Assembly (NCBI GenBank): GCA_955652265.1
Contig: CATPBD010000139.1
Span: 1-8,832, forward strand
Reading direction: 5' to 3'
From: an uncultured Gemmatimonadaceae bacterium
GTDB taxonomy: Bacteria; Gemmatimonadota; Gemmatimonadetes; Gemmatimonadales; Gemmatimonadaceae
Length of the DNA: 8,832 nucleotides
The notes below the pieces were generated by a model, which was given only the letters and a program-made list of their open reading frames with translations, made no database searches and had not been told where the DNA came from. How positions within the stretch are numbered: the first letter of the stretch is position 1; each line of letters starts with the position of its first letter. Shown here piece by piece: positions 7,355 through 8,832 of this stretch. The translations under genes were made by a program, and so were the position numbers.

Positions 7355-7384
7355 ACGATAACTACGGGCGCACTCAACCGTCAA
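7355..7384 (-). promoter_or_regulatory. candidate sigma-70 promoter of the sigma-factor gene
   Basis: On the minus strand TTGACG (7384-7379) is followed after 18 nt by TATCGT (7360-7355). The -35 match is 5 of 6 and the -10 match is moderate. It lies in the 111-nt gap between the small membrane-protein stop and the sigma-factor ATG, pointing at the latter. An imperfect GC-rich hairpin begins right after the -10. This is a by-eye match only. Confidence 0.35.
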
Positions 7385-7394
7385 CAGCCACGTT

Positions 7395-7583
7395 TCATGC
7401 CATTGGAGGGGCGGGCGGATCTTTGGGCTTCGTTCGGGTTGTCGCCATCAAAATGGCAATTCCGATCAGGATTATGCATCCGACGACGACCCATGTTTGC
7501 GATACGCCGAGCAGAATCGCGGCGATGGCGAGCCCAATGATGAGGACGATAAATCCGATCAGGTAGGTGCTGAACGAGGACAT
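7395..7583 (-). CDS. small two-helix membrane protein, hypothetical
   Basis: This is a 62-residue protein that I do not recognise. Two hydrophobic helices (about 7-25 and 31-47) are joined by a tight turn GVSQT, giving a helical hairpin in the membrane. The C-terminal tail (TTRTKPKDPPAPPMA) is basic, then Pro-rich, which by the positive-inside rule would place both ends in the cytoplasm. The frame is open upstream to 7682, but that version would overlap the 3D-domain gene and bury the hydrophobic start. ATG at 7583 with GAGAG six bases upstream is the better start. It follows the 3D-domain gene by 74 nt with no terminator visible between, so co-transcription with aroB and the 3D gene is plausible. 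No catalytic residue is apparent. Confidence 0.65.
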   Translation of the reverse strand: MSSFSTYLIGFIVLIIGLAIAAILLGVSQTWVVVGCIILIGIAILMATTRTKPKDPPAPPMA

Positions 7584-7657
7584 GGTGCTCTCGGGTTGGA
7601 TTTTCGAGGCCGAATCGAGCAATTGTAAGGCCAGATGCGCCTCGCAGATTTCGTCAG

Positions 7658-8419
7658 CTAGCGCTTCGCGAGTCCGTCCCAACGAGATGGCGTCAGCGAA
7701 TCATTGGGGATCTGCTCGATCTCGCGCGCGACGAGCGTCGCGCTTCCCCAGTGTCGGCCGAATCGCGCTGCTTCCTTGCAATCCGGATTCCAGATGTCGA
7801 GGGTCGCACCTAGCACGTTGCCGCCGGTGTCGTCCACCAGATAGCGGCCGAGGTACTCATCGCCGAGAAAGACCTCGACGTAACGGGCGAGCGGGAAAAT
7901 GCGAGGATCGGCGGCGACAATTCCGTGGCGCGTCTGACGGCCGCGACGCGTTTCGCCTTGCACGCAGTACTGGGTGAGAGAGACGGGAATCGTAACTCCG
8001 TCCTCTGCGCGAGTGAATTTGGACGGGATGAGCGGGATGATCCCCTTTCTCATCCTGATTGCTTCGTATGCCGTAGCGCGCATCGTCCTGGCGGCGTCGG
8101 GGATCACCTCGACTCCCTCGGCGATCGGCTTGGTCACTGCCGTTGTTGCCCTCGCCATTGTTGCCGCGGTTGATGGCAGCGCCTTCGCCATCTCGATCAC
8201 AGTCTCCTTCACTGGTCCAGCGAGCTTGCCGGCGCTTTCGTGGATGCTTTCGATCGCGGAGAGCTCGTCGGGCTCGAGCTGAGGTCCCTTTGGGGGCGGG
8301 ATCTCAATGCTGGCCTCGAGCGGAGCGAGCGAGGGTAACGCAACGGCACCCGTACCGATTAGGGCGATAGCGAGGGTCACCGCGACGACTGTCCGGACAA
8401 CTTCTGAACGTCTTTTCAT
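7658..8419 (-). CDS. anchored or exported 3D-domain (double-psi beta-barrel) protein
   Basis: This is a 253-residue envelope protein. The N-terminus has basic KRR then a hydrophobic segment (about 8-30) that serves as a signal peptide or single anchor. A Pro- and Ala-rich linker with amphipathic helical character follows (about 40-125). The C-terminal 3D domain (about 148-230) is named for three conserved aspartates, seen here in AADPRIFPLA (Asp171), VDDTGGNVLG (Asp196/197) and LDIWNPD (Asp208), followed by EAARFGRHWGSATL. The same fold forms the catalytic part of MltA-type lytic transglycosylases and is found in Rpf/YocH-type wall proteins, so peptidoglycan cleavage or binding is likely but unproven. 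Cys152 and Cys214 flank the domain and could form a disulphide after export. Translation is probably coupled to aroB, since ATGA overlaps the aroB stop. A strong SD (GGGAGGTG, 8425-8432) lies inside the aroB coding end. Confidence 0.85.
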   Translation of the reverse strand: MKRRSEVVRTVVAVTLAIALIGTGAVALPSLAPLEASIEIPPPKGPQLEPDELSAIESIHESAGKLAGPVKETVIEMAKALPSTAATMARATTAVTKPIAEGVEVIPDAARTMRATAYEAIRMRKGIIPLIPSKFTRAEDGVTIPVSLTQYCVQGETRRGRQTRHGIVAADPRIFPLARYVEVFLGDEYLGRYLVDDTGGNVLGATLDIWNPDCKEAARFGRHWGSATLVAREIEQIPNDSLTPSRWDGLAKR

Positions 8420-8832
8420 GCGAGCACCTCCCGAAGCTGAGGGTCACTGACCGAAACAGTCCATCCAGAATCTGCCCCCGCCATCTCTCCAATCCGGAGC
8501 GGGAGGGCGAACCTCGTCCTGCCTGACCGTCCCTTCTTATCCGACCGCATGGCCTCCATCACGGCATCACCGACCGACCCGGGGGGGAGGGCGGTTGGGA
8601 GTCCGGCCGAGTGCAACGCGCCGCTGACCGTCGCTGCGGTTCCGGCCTGAGCGAGGCCGATCCGTTCGGCCAGCTCACTCTCAAGTGCCATCCCGATTGC
8701 GACCGCCTCTCCATGGAGCAGTGAGTAGCCGCTAACCAACTCGACGGCGTGGCCAATCGTGTGGCCGAAATTCAGGATTTTTCTAAGGCCTTCCTCCCGT
8801 TCGTCACGCGAAACGATGTCGGCCTTGATCTC
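8416..8832 (-). CDS. aroB: 3-dehydroquinate synthase, C-terminal part (cut by window edge)
   Basis: This is the C-terminal 138 residues of the shikimate-pathway enzyme that converts DAHP to 3-dehydroquinate using NAD+ and a divalent metal. Reading in from the window edge gives EIKADIVSRDEREEGLRKIL, then NFGHTIGHAVE and LLHGEAVAIGM. These are the characteristic AroB blocks, including the histidines that bind the catalytic metal. A conserved DKK follows (SDKKGRSGRTRFALP), and the protein ends in SDPQLREVLA. The N-terminal NAD-binding domain is outside the window. The stop overlaps the ATG of the 3D-domain gene (8416-8419). No frameshift or damage is seen in the visible part. Confidence 0.95.
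   Translation of the reverse strand, partial: EIKADIVSRDEREEGLRKILNFGHTIGHAVELVSGYSLLHGEAVAIGMALESELAERIGLAQAGTAATVSGALHSAGLPTALPPGSVGDAVMEAMRSDKKGRSGRTRFALPLRIGEMAGADSGWTVSVSDPQLREVLA
8425..8432 (-). promoter_or_regulatory. Shine-Dalgarno site of the 3D-domain gene inside aroB
   Basis: GGGAGGTG on the minus strand lies 5 nt before the ATG at 8419. It doubles as the aroB codons for Arg-Glu-Val near its C-terminus. It is the strongest ribosome site in the minus-strand block and sets the 3D-domain start. Confidence 0.75.

Noticed and set aside
7584..7682. Upstream 33-residue extension of the two-TM miniprotein
   Set aside because: It would overlap the end of the 3D-domain gene. The internal ATG at 7583 is followed directly by the first membrane helix and has a modest SD.
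1..8832. Mobile element, CRISPR, tRNA/rRNA or riboswitch
   Set aside because: No long direct or inverted repeats, transposase or integrase motifs, spaced repeats or RNA-gene signatures were seen. All but short gaps are covered by ordinary genes.

Overview
The window reads as an ordinary chromosomal segment of a high-GC, Gram-negative-type bacterium. The supporting signs are a lipobox-bearing lipoprotein, a primary-type sigma factor, shikimate-pathway aroB, and the classical three-subunit glycolate oxidase. Codon use and base composition look uniform throughout. The gene content would suit a soil or aquatic lineage such as Gemmatimonadota, but nothing here proves the phylum. I see no mobile element, CRISPR array, tRNA, rRNA or prophage gene.

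Layout. The only plus-strand gene is a small lipoprotein with a Thr/Lys-rich tail (56-295). It converges on a long minus-strand block and shares with it a near-symmetrical intrinsic terminator (321-347). The minus-strand block, read in the direction of transcription from right to left, has three parts. (i) The 3' part of aroB (running off the window edge) overlaps by ATGA an anchored or exported 3D-domain (double-psi beta-barrel) protein, followed by a 62-residue two-helix membrane protein. (ii) A short RpoD/SigA-family sigma factor has a plausible promoter of its own and a strong intrinsic terminator at 6321-6356. (iii) A tight run contains a YegS/diacylglycerol-kinase-type lipid kinase, then glcD, glcE, glcF and ygfZ. 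Gaps in this run are 13 nt, an overlap, 1 nt and about 33 nt, and it ends at the shared terminator.

How the genes fit together. GlcD and GlcE (two FAD_binding_4 flavoproteins) and GlcF (two [4Fe-4S] clusters plus two CCG domains) form the membrane-associated glycolate dehydrogenase that oxidises glycolate to glyoxylate. YgfZ, a folate-binding GcvT-fold protein that supports iron-sulphur enzymes, is the last gene of the same run. This suggests dedicated cluster maintenance for GlcF. The lipid kinase at the head has no obvious metabolic link to glycolate. The aroB / 3D-domain / two-TM group looks like a small envelope-related unit attached to a housekeeping gene.

I did not find a novel system. 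The observations most worth a second look are the ygfZ-glcF linkage, the lipid kinase heading the glycolate operon, the translationally coupled 3D-domain protein, and the terminator folded into the ygfZ coding end.
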